A DNA stretch of 64,000 bases from Pollenia angustigena (taxonomy: Eukaryota > Arthropoda > Insecta > Diptera > Polleniidae): NCBI GenBank assembly GCA_930367215.1, contig OV884059.1, forward strand, positions 247,751,803 through 247,815,802. Direction: 5' to 3'. The number at the start of each line of letters is the position of its first letter. The first letter of the stretch is position 1. Shown piece by piece: positions 19,736 to 31,477 of this stretch. Both the position numbers and the translations under genes were made by a program. The notes below the pieces were generated by a model, which was not told where the DNA came from, ran no database searches, and worked only from the letters and a program-made list of their open reading frames with translations.

Positions 19736-20016
19736 AAAAATAAATTTAAAAAAAAATAATTTTTTTTTTAATTTGTTGGGTAATAATTTAAAACATAAAA
19801 ACCTAAAGAAAAAAAATAAAAACAATCTAAAAATGTAAAAATAATTTTTTTTAGTTACCATAAAATTGATTTTTCTACTAATTTTAACTTTGATAACCCA
19901 TAATTAGGCCCCTACAGAGCGTAGCACCCTTTCCAAACGCTCATTTCATAGGCTGAACAGTTATCTATCATATGCTGTTTAAACTGTTCAATTATCTTAT
20001 TCGGTTCAAAAGATAT

Positions 20017-20054
20017 GATTTTTGCAACGAAAAAACTCAAATGGCGCCACTGTG
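20017..20054 (-). repeat. Transib right end, RSS-like
   Basis: Read inwards on the minus strand: CACAGTG (20054-20048), identical to the consensus V(D)J heptamer, a 22-bp spacer and GCAAAAATC (20025-20017). It shares GCGCC after the heptamer and GTTGCAAAAATC with the left end; the spacer text otherwise differs. Confidence 0.85.
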
Positions 20055-20385
20055 CGTCGCCAGGTTTTCCCCTATTTTTAATATTCGTAACGTTTTTTTT
20101 CTTAAAGTCCTTCTCTTCCAAACAAGTTAATTTCCTCTGGATCCACGCAAGAGTCTATGCCCTTGATCACTACTTGAATACCTTCAGTTGATATGTATAA
20201 AAGTTTTTACCAAGAGCTTCAAATCTTGTTATTTTTTTCGAAAATCATCCTTATGATTCACCTGTGTTTTAGTCTCGTGAATACTACCTCGCTTTTTTGC
20301 AGCTTCATAAACAGAATTTTCACCAATCAACGAGATTACACTTTTTATTAACTCATTTGAGTTTTGCTCTCTAAGATATATCGGG
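20055..20385 (-). pseudogene. Jockey-type LINE ORF1 (gag), 5' part
   Basis: Minus-strand pieces read RFEALGKNFYTYQL, then VVIKGIDSCVDPEEINLFG and, one frame over, EEKDFKKKNVTNIKNRGK, which is the gag stretch before the zinc knuckles in Jockey LINEs. It continues across the Transib insertion into 16706. Frameshifts and stops show it was or became inactive. The 5' limit near 20385 is uncertain. Confidence 0.75.
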
Positions 20386-20397
20386 GGAGGCTTGGAC

Positions 20398-20597
20398 GCT
20401 TTAGAGCTGCCATCGGCAAAATCAGGACGCCGCGTTTTTTCTTTTCTCTTTTATTCTCTTGTATGCTCTTTTACTACGTACATGTGCACACACATTGCAG
20501 AGAACTAAACAACATTAGCAACAACATATGTAAAATTCTTACAACGCATATAATCGCAAAATGTAATAGTATAGGTTGCCGTTGGCAGCTTTAGAGG
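20398..20597. repeat. Short inverted-repeat unit
   Basis: GCTTTAGAGCTGCCATCGGC (20398-20417, continuing AA) is matched inverted by TTGCCGTTGGCAGCTTTAGA near 20577-20597. A 200-bp stem-loop or MITE is likely; no clear target duplication was found. Confidence 0.45.
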
Positions 20598-20599
20598 AT

Positions 20600-22512
20600 T
20601 CATCCTCGAGAATTGCAAAACGATTTTGTGAATGTACTCGTTCTAAAGATGGTACCCAGAAAAAAACGTGCTCCAAAAGGAGCAGGTTTTTTGTATGAAT
20701 TCATACCTCAAATCGCTTCAAACCTGCTGATGGGATGCCTGATTTTTGTATGGGGTGTTCCCGGTTTGGAGGACTATTTTCTGCTGACAATAAGCGCTTC
20801 TTTTAACATGCAAACAAAGCGCTCCTAGAGTGTATTTTTAAGGGCTTACTTTATTAACATATTCATTAATGTTTTGCTTTTATATGTTAAAATGCCTTTT
20901 TCAATCATTTTCGTAAACCATAATAAATTTTTTTTCGCTTAAAAACCCTCTTCGTTGTCAGCACTAAAATAGCAGCTTTTTTGTATGTTTTATTCGTTAT
21001 CATTTACTGCTTTATAAGAGCTCTCTAATTCAAGCGCTTGAGTATGCGCTTTTTCTCTGTAGTGCTTCAAAAAACCCAAATTTTTTTTACTGTGTACTTT
21101 TGAAGCAAAAGCAACAGATGAAGAGGTTGGGCTGCGACCCCGCATAAGCACTGTTATATAGCTGCCCATACCTACTTGTACTTGAGGTTATTTTTTCTGT
21201 GCTTTTAATATTTTTGTTTTATGATATTTACAATAACAAAAAAATAAGAATTTTAAACTCAAATGTTTTTGCTCGGTATATGTATACATTAGCGTGGCCG
21301 TTAGTTGTATGGAGAACTTTTTTGATTTCTTTTATTCTCCCCCCCCCCCCCCCCCCCCTCCAAATCGGTTCAGTTTTATGTAAAAAAAATACAAACAAAT
21401 TTCGTAGCGATAAGTTTTGTTTAAGGGGGGGCGTCCGCCCCTCAAAGTTTGACTTCATGCCATTTATTCAAATGTAATTTGTTTACATACATATGACTAT
21501 CTCTTAAAAACAAAATTTTACAAGAATATAATATATGGCAATATTTTGGCTCTTCTAGTCAACAACATTAGCCTTATCGTACATACATATATTTTTTTTA
21601 TTTAATTTTTTCGTTTGGATAATTGTTTACCTTTATGTTAAATAATTTATTATTTAAAAATATTTTGTTATGCGACCATTCGCTTAATATGTATTTATGT
21701 ATATTCCAAAGTCAAATGTTTAATTTATTAATTCAAATCGTATGCGGGGTTAAGAAAATACATCTGTATCACAACAAAGCACAAACTGAACAGAACCCGC
21801 GATGAAGAAAAATTTTGTCTGGCACTGGCAGGACATAAAATACAGTATTAGGTTAAGATTTGATTAATTATTGTTAGTTCATATTTAATATATGAAGATT
21901 CAATAAAAAAATAATGAAAAAAAAAAAATATTATCTAAATAAATACATACATATTTATGAGATTTTTCGGCATAGGGGTCTTATACAGGACCAATGGTCA
22001 ATCGTGGATCTACCTGGTCAACATTTTGCCATTACAAAGAAGATATCGAAAAAGTTATTGTTGTGAAATTGCATGTCAATACACGATCTTTACGGAAGTT
22101 ATAATATCAAAAGCTATTTTCGAAAGTGGTGGGCGGATTCCAAAAAGATTTGGTAGGATGATTAAGATTGCAAAGGAAATATATTCCTTGTGGTCAGAAG
22201 GGCTCTATTCTGAAAAGAAGCTTTAAAGGGGGATTGTTGAACTTATGTTCACCAGTAAATAGGCCTGGTCCTTATGACAATTAAAACGCACATGCCAGTT
22301 TTATCAAATTATATCCAAAATTGCGACTTGTACTTTACATGAACGGTCAACGTTTGGAGTTCTTGGTCATCCTTAATTTTATAAATCTCTATGTGCTCTA
22401 CATCCAAGTAAGTACTTGTCGGTGTAAACTAGTGGTCTTAAGCATGCGATAGTTTCTTAAAAACCATCGACAACTACCGATCAGTAAGAGACTTTTAACA
22501 AATAAAACTTTA
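20600..22512. other. No gene recognised; poly-C tract and LINE-like A-rich tail
   Basis: Nothing coding could be supported. A run of about 20 C lies at 21340-21359. The stretch 21880-21945 reads gattcaataaaaaaataat and then a run of A, similar to the Jockey 3' tail at 62465-62505, so a 3' LINE scrap is possible. Confidence 0.4.
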
Positions 22513-22514
22513 TA

Positions 22515-23272
22515 TCGGGTGATTTTTTAGCTGTTATATTTTTGGCAGCACTGGTTTAAACAGCTGACGCACGTTTCGTATTTTGTTTCACTGTCAAACA
22601 TCTTCAGTTTGGTCTATTATTTAATTATGAATCGTCTAACAAACAAACAACGCTTGCAAATTATTGAATTTTATTATTAAAATGCGTGCTCTGTTAAGAA
22701 AGCTCATCACGCGCTTCTTTTTTGCTAATTTTTGGCTCAATAGGTACGTTAAAAAGCAGAATTGTCGATTTTGGAGTGAAGATCAGCCAGAAGCATTGCA
22801 AGAGCTACCAATGCATCCAGAAAAAGTCACAGTTTGGAGCGGTTTATGGGCTGGTGGCATCATTGGACCGTACTTCTTCAAAGATGATGCGAATCGTAAC
22901 GTAACTGTGAATGGTGAGCGCTACCGTGAGATGGTATCCGCCCAGATCGTGCGATTTAACGCCTTTAGACTATTTTTTGTGCGGCTATGTTAAAGCTCAT
23001 GTCTATACACACATGCTCGCTTCAATTGACGCATTGGAAGCCAACATTGAAGCATTTATTCATGAGATACTGGCCGAATTGTTGGAAAGAGTATGCCAAA
23101 ATTGGACTAAGCGGATGGACCATTTTAGGCGCAGTCACGGTCAACATTTGCATGAAATAATCTTCAAACATTAAATTATATGGACCGTACTATCGATTCA
23201 AATAAAGATTTCATGCATTTTTCTGAATTTTATGTGTTTTTTTTTAGCTTTCCTATAGCCCTAATCACCCAT
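22515..23272 (+). mobile_element. mariner-like element, deletion derivative
   Basis: It starts TCGGGTGATTTTTTAGC after TATA and ends GCCCTAATCACCCAT before TA, an imperfect TIR of the mariner group common in insects. It holds a broken transposase (22627-23174). At about 758 bp it is shorter than the roughly 1.3 kb of intact relatives. Confidence 0.8.
22627..23174 (+). pseudogene. mariner transposase with two internal deletions
   Basis: Three blocks remain. An N-terminal scrap RLTNKQRLQIIEFYY sits at 22631-22678. A middle block NFWLNRYVKKQNCRFWSEDQ to KVTVWSGLWAGGIIGPYFF, ending at GERYREMVSA, covers 22728-22945. A C-terminal block PPRSCDLTPLDYFLCGYVKA to RSHGQHLHEIIFKH runs from about 22930 to 23174 in another frame and holds the third acidic residue (LDYFL). 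The helix-turn-helix region and the segment with the second catalytic D are deleted, so it cannot be active. The text is otherwise close to intact relatives, so the deletions probably occurred during abortive transposition. Confidence 0.85.
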
Positions 23273-23362
23273 TACAAAAGAATACTTAGAGTCCCAAGTA
23301 AAAAACCTAAGTCTACTATAGAAAATTGTGTTTTTTTTAGTGGTTGTCGTTTTGTAGTCATC

Positions 23363-24902
23363 GCACAGACAGGTATTTGGCCCTAAAAGTCGTTCAAAAT
23401 TCATTTTTTTTATTAGCACTACACCCTTTTTACTGTTATTTTTTAAAAGTCAGGTAACCCCTCGAAACAATAGAACCAACATGGCGCAGATCAACCTTTC
23501 ACCAGCTGCATAAAGTCAGTCGGAAATAACCATTTGAAAAACGTGTTCGTATGATTTGTTCGATACGCTCAAAACTTTAGTGTCTTCAAATATTCATTTT
23601 ATGGTGATAAAGTAGATTTTGTGTTAGCTTCTATTACGGATTGTGTTCAATTCAGGTATGTGCTTTATCTAAAACTTAAGTTTTACATTGATTCTAATTA
23701 TTAACTAGTTTTTTTGCCCTTAATGGTTAAGCTCTTGAAATGCAGAAAAAATTTCACAGAGGTTTCAAACTATTTCTGTTCATTTCTGAGCTTTAAATTT
23801 GGTAGTATTTTGTAGAATAGATCCTCCAGAAATTTAAAAAGCACAAAACGCCACCCCAATCCACCCCTAAATTTTTAGCGATTTTTTAATACATGGGCTT
23901 TAAAAACTAGGTTAATCAAGAATTTCAATAAAATGTATTTTTTTCAACGTTAATATTGAAAATAAATACGATACTGTAAAAAATGACGAATAAATAAGGT
24001 TTAATATAATGTTTTTTGCCTTTTTCTACACTGAAATACCCTAACCTACCTTTAAATCCAATAAAATAATTACTTAAAATTTTAAATGAAAAAAAAAACA
24101 AGTTAGAGTGCTATATTCGGCTGTGCCGAATCTTTGATACCCTCCACCGACAGTTCGAATGTTTAAGGAGTAAAATCAGTATGATGTTATTATTATCTTA
24201 AACTGTGACGATTTGTTATTAATTATGGTTTTAGGCGACTAAACTGTTTTCCGGTAGTAGGGTTTATATGGGGCCTAGGCGTCATTTCTAGTCCTTTAAA
24301 ACTGTGACGTACCAATTTCTGTTATGATAGCATTATTACTTATGGTCTTAGGCGTGCTTAACTGTTTTCCGGGAGTAGTGTTTATATGGGGCTTAGGGAA
24401 ATTATGGGCGGATCTTCACGAAATTTGACAGCGTGATTTCCAGTCAAATAAAACAAATTTTTGCAATATCTTATCTCATTCCGTGCCTTGTTCCAGCAAT
24501 TATGTTATTTTTTGTAACAAAATTATCAATTTCTTAGGTGGTGGTTCCACATTTTGATTCATAGCTCTGGTCCTACTGAACCGGTTTTGCTGGATTGCAA
24601 TCCCAAACTGCTTAGGATAACTACAAGCAATTTGGCACCAAGTTTGTTCATTTCTTTTGAGTTGTTCGAAAGTGAGCGTGTTTTCAACTGACGGACAGAC
24701 GGACAGACAGGCGGACATGGCTAAATCGACTTAAAATTACTCAAGGATCCAGAATATATATATACTTTATGGGGTCTGAGATAAATAATAAAAAAGATTC
24801 ACATGGAATGACAAACTTAATATACCCTCTTCACAACTAATTCTGGTGGAGGGTATAAAAAATACTTTTGAGCGACTTTAAGGCCAAATACCTGTCTGTG
24901 CA
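23363..24902. mobile_element. Inverted-repeat element, GCACAGACAGGTATTTGG ends
   Basis: GCACAGACAGGTATTTGGCC at 23363 is matched inverted at about 24883-24902, and the match extends about 35 bp into AAAGTCG-TCAAAA. Possible 3-bp duplication ATC. The inside is non-coding apart from an inserted dispersed repeat (24101-24858). Confidence 0.7.
24101..24858 (-). repeat. Fly dispersed repeat with hairpin ends, copy A
   Basis: It starts AGAGTGCTATATTCGGCTG with the hairpin ATTCGGC-tgt-GCCGAAT, passes through gacggacagacaggcggaca and ccccataaagtatatata, and ends with the hairpin made by TATACCCTC and GAGGGTATA. Other copies are at 35545-36735, 52594-54159 and 62762-63280. Open frames inside are not conserved proteins. 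A hairpin followed by CTAA at one end hints at a Helitron-like origin, which is inference. Confidence 0.8.
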
Positions 24903-27142
24903 TCGCTCAGACTTGCAGTTTTTGTTGCCGCAATTTTTTAAAATTCTGCTTGAAAATTGCATTAGTGTCCAGATTATGATATTCTAGTCTATTGTTGTAT
25001 TTTCATTTTCATTGCAGAACACATGAAACTAAGTACCCCTCTCCAAACTTTATACATCTCTCACAAATAAACTCAAGAATTGCTGCAACAAAAATTGAAA
25101 GTCTGTTAATCTTTACATAGAATCATAACATAGAAAATGTTTGATATAAGGCTCATTCGCAACGCAAAGTCACGTAAGATTACCTATTTTTACATATTAA
25201 ACAAATTAATTGGAACAATTAAAACAATTGTTTGATACAGCGATACTTGATTTAATTGAAAAAATTTTGGTAAATATTTTTTTCTGTGTACCTTTCTCTT
25301 CATATCGAACTATGATATATTAGATTCCTAGTGCTTACATTGGAACAACAGGAATAAATTGATAAAAGATTTCACTATAATTTTTTTTCTAAATTTAGGA
25401 ACAGTACTAATATAATGTTTCCCTAATTCAAGTGGGTTAAAAACAACTGATTTTTTTTTATTTTGCTTAAAACTAAAAGTTTTTGGCTAACTATTTAATT
25501 TATAATGCCAGAGTATCACAGCAGCCTCATCCACAAGTCTTCGTTCGTCCTAAACCTTCGTATAGAAAGGCGATAACTTCCTGGGCCCGCTCCAGAGTAT
25601 TTTCGTCTCCACTAGTAAACGCCTGAGTTTTATATGGTTCTCCACCAGAAACGTTCAGTTATAATTGGTTCTCCACCAGACAAACACGATAAAACATTGA
25701 GGTTAAAACGATTGCATATAGTTTATGTTGGCGCCAAGCCATATAACTGCACAAAAAACAAGAATAATCAGGTCATTCTTGTTATTTTTAAGAGCAGTTG
25801 AACGAGTGACGAAAAACTGAATTAGGGAGGATATCATCTTTGAACCTTACTGTATGCGTCACTTTCAAAAAAAAAAAGAAGAAGAACGAAGTAAAGCGTT
25901 CATTGACTTTTTCTGATAATTGAAACTATTAGTTGCAAGTCTTTGCTAATAAAGTTTATGAACTTATCATTGATCAAAAGTTTTTTTAAGTGACTATGTA
26001 CCTAAATAATAAGTTTAAAGCTATGTTCACACATAATAAATATTTGACGTCCTACACGTAACCACTAGTTTTCTTAAAGAATTGTTTGGTTTTGCAAAAC
26101 GTTTGGCTAGAGCAAACATTATTTAACAGTTTCTAAATTACATTATACAATTTTCATCTTAGAACTAAGTTTTGTAAATAAATAGAAATGATAAAATAAA
26201 GCTTTAGTTTAATCAATTTACTGGTCGCGTTTTTTTTTTTTGGATTTTATCGTTGAATATTTTTTAGGTCTGAACATACCTTAAGAAAAAAAAGAAAACT
26301 AAATAACGAATTAAGCCGACACAAGTTTATAAAATTAAAAGTCTTATTAGATTATAATATATGTACATATATGTAAGTACATGTTCCCCTTGTTTAAGAT
26401 TATGATAAACATGAAGAAATGTGTTCTCTCATTCTGCCGACGTTTTATATCAGATATTATCTCAGTTATAGTTAACAACATAAATGTCAATTTGATTTCG
26501 AAAACCATAACCACTTCAACATAATGCAAACACTTTGAAACAAGTTGTTTTCCTCTTAGCGGAAACATAGTATAACGAACATTTTACTATTAAACCCCAT
26601 CTTCACTAGACACAAATTTAATAACATTAACAATACAATTCTGTGTGTGCTAGGTGAGTAGTGCTGATCTTAGTGTATTTATAACTATTGTTAAGCAATT
26701 TGTCTTAAAAGTTTTTTATAACATAATTTTTTAACATCATTTTATGGCTAGTAAAAGGGTAACATTCCTACATTCCTATTATTAGATAAAATATATAAAT
26801 ACATATAACTAAAGTTACTTTTTTTAACTAATTTTAATTTCGTAAAAATAATTTTTGTATACGTACTCGTACAATAAATTTTTAACAACCATTAATAAAC
26901 TATTAACAACCACCGACGTACCATTATGACATTTTTTTACTTATTCTTATCGCTTTAAAATTATCAAGATAATTAAAACACGACTTCAATCGAGAGTTTT
27001 ATAAAAATTGGTTACTAAAATAATCGTATTCTAGAGATGGAAAATACCCTAGTTTTTGTTCCAAATAGTATTTTTAAAAAAGTGGTATTCACTCTTGGTA
27101 GTAAATTATTCTTTTAGACCTCGTTAGTTGTATTAATGAAGA
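24903..27142. other. No gene recognised
   Basis: AT-rich DNA. Two copies of the phrase tggttctccaccaga lie at 25636 and 25661. No coding region, TIR pair or RNA gene could be supported. Confidence 0.4.
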
Positions 27143-27148
27143 TAACGT

Positions 27149-27876
27149 ACAAGGCGAATTCAACTACAGGTGGCGTCGAAACGCCATCTGATTTTGACAG
27201 TTCGTACCAATTTGTTATGATTTGTAAGTGTTTTCCTAAGAATGGTTGACATTCCGAGGTGTAGACAATAACACTTTACATATACCAAGCTACGACTCTT
27301 TTTTTGTTTTTAAAGTCTTTGCGTTTTTTTGTACGGTTTCCGACTGCATGTTTTTAAACAATTCGTAATATTTTCTAAGCTTGTTTCTATTTTTGAAACA
27401 GTATCTACAACTTTCAAAAAATGTTTACCAAAACACATTGTTTTTATTACGATTACTAAATATGTTGTCAACGCTAAAAAGTGCAACGTTTCGTAAAGTT
27501 TTCAAATTGCAAGAAAGCCTAGCTCTAACCTCGTAAATACAGTTTTTGGTAAAACGAATGCAATTCTCTTTTATAACTTTTTTATCATTTGAAATCTTAA
27601 AATCTTTACAGGCCTTCTCAAAATTGTAACCCAAATAGCAAAGTTCATCTTAATCATCCTCTATATAACCGTAGTTTTAAAAAATGGCAGACAAAAAATA
27701 AAAATTGTAAAAAGCACTAAAGGCACTAACGAAAAATTAGTTAGTGCTTTTTCTCGCTTTGGCACTATGGATACAATTTTGGCGTTTTGAGGCATCAAAA
27801 AGCACCATAATTAGTGCCAAAAGCACTAAGTTGGCATCACTGGCTCCGACACCACCTGTAGATAAATTCGCCTTGT
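27149..27876. mobile_element. MITE, ACAAGGCGAATT ends, 6-bp TSD
   Basis: ACAAGGCGAATTCAACTACA at 27149 is matched inverted by TGTAGATAAATTCGCCTTGT ending at 27876; the TIR continues into the next bases CAGGTGG and CCACC. The flanks are TAACGT on both sides (27143-27148, 27877-27882). 728 bp, non-coding. Confidence 0.85.
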
Positions 27877-27882
27877 TAACGT

Positions 27883-28360
27883 ACTATTATTTACGACACC
27901 ACAACAACAAAGTTTAATAAACTTTTATTTACTACGCTGTGGTTGAAAGATCACACAGAGAGATGTAGTAAACACGTTTGTTAAATCGAAACTGTATCTC
28001 TTTCTCTCTCTCAGCAGATTAATTAATTAACTATACATATGCAAAAGGCACTCACGCTTTGTATAAAATCGTAAAAAATATTACAGAGTTGTACTCTTAA
28101 TATAAAGGGTGAAAACAGCTATATTTTTGTTATTTTAAAGTACATATCAGTTTTATTTGATCTAGACAAAAAATAAAGACAACAAATGCAAAATTAAACA
28201 AATTATTATTGGCTTTATTATAGAAATCTTAAATAAGCGTACAACATATGCGATTACAATGCTCGTTGTTGCCTATCTACATTGTATGTATACAAGTTAC
28301 TCAATGTTGAATCCTTGATTCCATATACTCCTACACTTTCTACAACTCAAACAGTCATAG
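27883..28360. other. No gene recognised
   Basis: AT-rich spacer with a CT-rich patch at 28001-28015. Nothing further supported. Confidence 0.4.
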
Positions 28361-28361
28361 G

Positions 28362-28983
28362 TGCCTATTATGAACTAAATTCGATTTTCGACAGCAGTCG
28401 AATTAGCTGATCTAACGAATTTTCATTTGGTATTATGGCGCGCATTCGATAAAAATTTACTATTGTGATTTTGTTAATTCACAGTAGTACATTTTCGATC
28501 AGCTGTCATTTAAAATAAAAAAATTTTGTTTACAAATTTAAAAAATAAAATTAAAGTTAAACGTGATTACGGCGAATTATGGTTGTTTACAAATAATTAA
28601 GCTTCAGTGGGGTTTCATCCCATTTTTTTACATGCTGAACTTTGCTGCAAATCATTTGGTGAAAAAAGAATTTTGTTCCATAAGGAATATGAGCGCTTCC
28701 AATTGCTGTTAACGACGTTGGACTTGCATAAAATGAACAAAACAGATCAAGAATATTGCATTTGGTATACGAACACCACAAAATTTACAAATAGTTACAT
28801 TTTCAACAAGTTTTTTACATTTATTTGCACAGTCGAAAGCAAATTTGTTTTCGTTGAAAAATTCGATCCACAACGAAACTTTCGACAGTGCTGCCAACTC
28901 ATAATACCAAATTAAGATTCGATAGTCGATGTTCGATAGCCAGCGAAAATCGTTTATCGAATGTAACTCATAATAGGGGCCAT
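28362..28983. mobile_element. MITE with CCTATTATGA ends
   Basis: TGCCTATTATGAACTAAATT near 28363 is matched inverted by GTAACTCATAATAGGGGCC ending at about 28983, with TTCGAT/CGATTTTCG phrases inside both arms. An inner pair, TTTGGTATTATGG near 28425 and CATAATACCAAA near 28900, suggests a second element or a longer imperfect TIR. No clear TSD. Confidence 0.55.
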
Positions 28984-29274
28984 AATGAAATTTTAACTGC
29001 CTATTTCCGATTTGCGAAAGAATTCATTTTTTTCGTACAACTACATTTAAAAAAAAAACAAATTCTAAAAATTAAAATGTATTTGTTCGAAAGAAAGAAT
29101 TCTTTTGCACATCGAAAATAGGCTATAAGATAAGGTGACCATACGTATTCTTTTTTAGAGGACAATCATCTATTTTAATTGGCTCTCATCTATAAAATTT
29201 GTGTCCTCTTTTATTATCTTTTTTCATAATCCGTCATCTTTGTCCTCTTTATTTTAAAAGCATGACTAATATTA

Positions 29275-30003
29275 AGCTGAAGGTCCACGCCATGCGTTCA
29301 TGCGTAGATGCGTATGATACTTTTCGTGCATTTTATGCGTTTCTAAATTCAAGTTACATGCAATGTGTTTTATGCGCCAAATTTATTTTTTTATCAGCTG
29401 TTGTGCTAAAAAATTGAGAGTGTAATTGATATTCTACTAGAATTTATTTAATAGAATTCATAGAGAAGTAAGCTTTTATTATAAAAATATTCGTGATTTT
29501 TCACGGTATCAATTAGTTTCCAATACATGGCATTTGTTAAAAAAAATAATAGACACAACAAAGATGACACTCAGAAGATAAAAGTAATCGATAAGTAGAA
29601 TGGCAAATTTTGTTCTTGTTAAATTGTGCTAAAAATTAATTTTAATGTATTTTATTCATTAAAGTTTATACAATCTTTATTACGAAAGCTTTTTCTCTTA
29701 TTAAACCCCTTTTTTAATGCGAAAACATAGTAAAAAGTAATCCACCACACAAACATATTTATCGATAACATTGAAAATAAAATATGATTTGCCATCCATG
29801 GCCATCAATAACAGCTGACTATTTTTCACCACACATGCGACGGATACAAAAGTAGAAAGTAAACCTACTTTCATGCGCTGATGCGTGTATGCATTCTCTG
29901 CATTTTGTTGTGTAACTTGTCATATACAATTACACTGATTCAACTTTTTTGTCAAATGCATAAAAAGGACAGACGCATAAACGCATGGTGTGGACCTTCA
30001 GCT
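29275..30003. mobile_element. MITE, AGCTGAAGGTCCACGCC ends, TTA flanks
   Basis: It begins AGCTGAAGGTCCACGCCATG and ends CATGGTGTGGACCTTCAGCT, flanked by TTA on both sides. A second family member is at 32743-33067, sharing the inner phrase aagtagaaagtaaacctact. TTA duplication fits PIF/Harbinger-type MITEs (inference). Confidence 0.85.
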
Positions 30004-30159
30004 TTAGCTTTAATTTTGTTTTTTCCTGTCAAATCGTATGGAAAATGTCTTGCCATGCTTGTTCTGTTCCTACTTCTACTGAACTCTCATACACTTGCAG
30101 TATAAAATTTTGAATAAGTTAGTGCAATGAATTTTTAAGTTTCGAAAATGTAAATTTGT

Positions 30160-31108
30160 ACATATCGTCGGCTTAATATAAAACCTGGTAACTCCCTTTC
30201 AGCAAATTTTACAGGAAAAACTTTTTATTTTTCCTATTTGCACACTATAAGACTCAAATTGAAGAAAAACTACGACACGGCATCAAAATCTCAATTTACT
30301 TTAAAAGTGGATTTAGCTGGTTTGCATATGGGTAATTCCAAAGTATTGAACAGAGTCGACAGACAGTCGTACGCATCAAAAATGCAATAACATTTTAAAC
30401 AACAAATATTTTTACGTTCTCTTAACCCTTAAATAATAGCACTAAGAAGTTTAGGGCGCGATTCTAGGCCAAAGATAATGGCAAAAGAAGTAGCGGTTCG
30501 AACGTGAACAAAACAGAAGTAGTTTTTGTGGCCATGTATAAAAAGTCGTAATTCAGCGAAACCTGGCACAATTTTTTAGTCAAACTACTTTCAGAATTTT
30601 ACGTAGCAATGTAACATTAAAATGTATTGGTTTGATTCCAAAATCTTCTGTATTTTTTTTGTTTTTAAGCCAAAATCTGGGTCGATACGTGACATTTCGA
30701 ACGTGAAATTTTTTCCCTAATAATTTAACTGAATAATGATTAAAATAAAATAAAAGTTTACCGTTAATCCGAATAACATATTTCTCTTTGAACTCTTCCT
30801 TAGATTCCAGACCATGTAAGAAAATTTTTTTGGAATAATTTTTATCAAATATCACCTCTTTTAAGAGAGACAAATATTTAAGAAAACATACAATTAAACA
30901 TTCTCACATATAAGAAATTACGTTTGCACAACTTTGCAGTCTGATTCTTCATCTAAGTGAACAAATTTATGAGTAAATTTTTAAAATTAGTAAAATCTAA
31001 ATATTTCTCTATAACAATACCGTAAAATAATCAGCTTTTAATAACTTTTAAATTTTCGGTCACGGTGGACCTTTTGACGGAAATGCCCATATTAAGCCGA
31101 CGATATGT
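30160..31108. mobile_element. MITE, ACATATCGTCGGCTTAATAT ends
   Basis: ACATATCGTCGGCTTAATAT at 30160 is matched inverted by ATATTAAGCCGACGATATGT ending at 31108, a perfect 20-bp TIR. 949 bp, no conserved protein. The ends share ACATATCG with the small MITE at 46875-47100. Confidence 0.85.
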
Positions 31109-31287
31109 TATTTTTTTTAATTTACTTTACATATATAAAAATGGGAATGTAAATTTGTCTGTAAAATATGTAAAAAATCTTGAAGTCAAATAAATTTTTT
31201 ACTTTTTTTCTTTATATCCTCTATTTTTATTTTCAAAATCTAAAATCTGGTCACCTTATAAAAATACATTTTTTTCAGCAAAAACAT

Positions 31288-31477
31288 TACCGGTAGCTAA
31301 AGGTAGGATTTTATCGGCCGTGTGAAAAGTGTTCTATTATTACAACTTTACTTTAACATACCAGGTAGGATGAACCTTAATTTACTTTATCGCTCACGTT
31401 AGGTTAAAGTAAAGTTTTAATAATGAAACGCTTTTGATAAGACCGGTTAAAGTCTTCTTTTGGCTATCGGTAAGTTG
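31288..31477. mobile_element. Short MITE with about 70-bp arms
   Basis: ATTACCGGTAGCTAAAGG in the left arm pairs imperfectly with CTTTTGGCTATCGGTAAG in the right arm, and ACAACTTTACTTTAAC pairs with GTTAAAGTAAAGTTTT near the centre. Almost the whole 190 bp can fold. No TSD seen. Confidence 0.65.

Larger units (their letters stand above)
16707..20054 (+). mobile_element. Complete Transib DNA transposon
   Basis: 3348 bp. Left end CACAGTAGCGCC, right end GGCGCCACTGTG, flanked by an exact 5-bp duplication CGTCG (16702-16706, 20055-20059). Transib elements are known for GC-rich 5-bp duplications of the CGNCG kind and CAC-initial TIRs. The element contains one long uninterrupted transposase ORF and sits in the gag gene of a Jockey LINE in the opposite orientation. 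Target joining is in frame when the element is removed. It is by far the best-preserved element in the window, suggesting a recent arrival. Confidence 0.97.
29130..31256. mobile_element. Element with ATAAGGTGACCA ends, carrying two MITEs
   Basis: gATAAGGTGACCATACG at 29130 is matched inverted by TCTGGTCACCTTATA ending at about 31256, and both ends have subterminal tcctct phrases. Nested inside are MITEs at 29275-30003 and 30160-31108, leaving only about 450 bp of its own. No coding region. Confidence 0.6.

Noticed and set aside
24500..24718. 72-codon minus-strand frame rich in CPSV-type residues
   Set aside because: It lies in dispersed repeat A; the Cys/Ser-rich start comes from the gacggacagac phrase common to all copies.
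28607..28915. 102-codon open frame
   Set aside because: Inside a MITE with inverted ends; no domain recognised and no splice or start evidence.
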